Origin: Bacteroidota bacterium
GTDB lineage: Bacteria; Bacteroidota; Bacteroidia; Bacteroidales; GCA-2748055
Length of the DNA: 7,160 nt
Direction of reading: 5' to 3'
Assembly (NCBI GenBank): GCA_024244665.1
Contig: JAAEOI010000501.1
Span: 1-7,160, forward strand
Under the pieces are notes generated by a model that saw only the letters and a list, made by a program, of their open reading frames with translations, had not been told where the DNA came from and ran no database searches. Positions within the stretch are counted from its first letter, which is position 1. Each line of letters starts with the position of its first letter. Both the position numbers and the translations under genes were made by a program. Below, piece after piece: positions 6,886 through 7,160 of the stretch.

Positions 6886-6920
6886 AACACTCTTCTATTA
6901 ATGTACAATCAAGGACTAAA
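6886..6920 (-). promoter_or_regulatory. Short leader with weak purine-rich ribosome-binding stretch
   Basis: The 35-base gap before the HzsA-like gene contains AGAAGAG, ending four bases before its ATG. This is the most Shine-Dalgarno-like sequence directly ahead of any start here, though weak and slightly close. It supports the ATG at 6885-6883 as the start. I see no promoter in the gap, which fits co-transcription with the partial upstream gene. Confidence 0.35.
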
Positions 6921-7160
6921 TTAATCATTTTGCTCCATAGAGATTTCAATCCTGGATTCTGATTCCAGATCGAGCCATACTACCAGATCATATTGATTGA
7001 TCCTTCGGATATGGCCAGTACGAAAGGCCTTGTCCTGTGCAATCTCTTTACCGTTGACTTTTATCCTGACTTGATGGTCTCCCCAGTTCCTGATCACAAA
7101 AGCCGGATTTACGACCGGACTACCGGAAGATGCATCAAGGCTAAATTCGAGTTTTTCAAC
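6921..7160 (-). CDS. C-terminal end of an unrecognised protein
   Basis: An open frame enters from the right edge and runs 79 codons to a TAA at 6923-6921. Alternating hydrophobic and charged residues (NPAFVIRNWGDHQVRIKVNG, then YDLVVWLDLES and SRIEISMEQ) suggest a small all-beta domain ending the protein. The phrases NPAFVIRNWG, VNGKEI and DLVVWL look like the C-terminal module of large secreted carbohydrate-active or hypothetical proteins in sulfatase loci, but I cannot name the family with confidence. It ends 35 bases before the HzsA-like ATG, so it probably belongs to the same operon. The N-terminus, any signal peptide and catalytic domain lie outside the window. Confidence 0.75.
   Translation of the reverse strand, partial: VEKLEFSLDASSGSPVVNPAFVIRNWGDHQVRIKVNGKEIAQDKAFRTGHIRRINQYDLVVWLDLESESRIEISMEQND

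Noticed and set aside
1..7160. tRNA, rRNA, CRISPR array, insertion sequence or phage genes
   Set aside because: No clustered direct repeats, transposase motifs, terminal inverted repeats or tRNA-like cloverleaf were seen; nearly all of the window is covered by minus-strand coding sequence.

Overview
The window is a single co-oriented minus-strand gene block with no plus-strand gene I can support. In transcription order (right to left) it holds: the C-terminal end of an unrecognised protein (7160-6921); an 843-residue exported beta-propeller/di-haem protein of the hydrazine-synthase-alpha-like (HzsA-related) family (6885-4354); an SMP-30/gluconolactonase-type propeller lipoprotein (4330-3239); a 211-base gap; two different Cys-type sulfatases in tandem (3027-1612 and 1608-61); and the first 18 codons of another apparently exported protein (56-1). 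Gaps are 35, 23, 211, 3 and 4 bases, so most of the block reads as one operon. The 211-base gap is the only place with room for an internal promoter or regulatory element.

The likely source is a Bacteroidota bacterium, probably marine or anaerobic. The clues are a moderately AT-rich sequence, lipoprotein signal peptides on three successive enzymes, short A/T-rich leaders with little Shine-Dalgarno signal, and a sulfatase-rich layout. Planctomycetota, Verrucomicrobiota and Kiritimatiellota carry similar sulfatase and HzsA-like families and are not excluded. No SusC/SusD pair, glycoside hydrolase, polysaccharide lyase or sulfatase-maturation gene is visible here.

As a unit, the genes suggest cell-envelope processing of a sulfated carbohydrate. 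Two sulfatases of different subfamily type would remove sulfate at different positions, and the SMP-30-like lipoprotein could act on a lactone or ester intermediate. The HzsA-like protein adds two c-type haem motifs, so a redox step or electron transfer may be coupled to the pathway. That coupling is inference; substrate and reaction cannot be read from the sequence. The HzsA-like protein is the most interesting element: it keeps the propeller, the HZS-alpha middle domain and both CXXCH motifs, but lacks the tyrosine expected at the unusual haem site of true hydrazine synthase, so it is very unlikely to make hydrazine.
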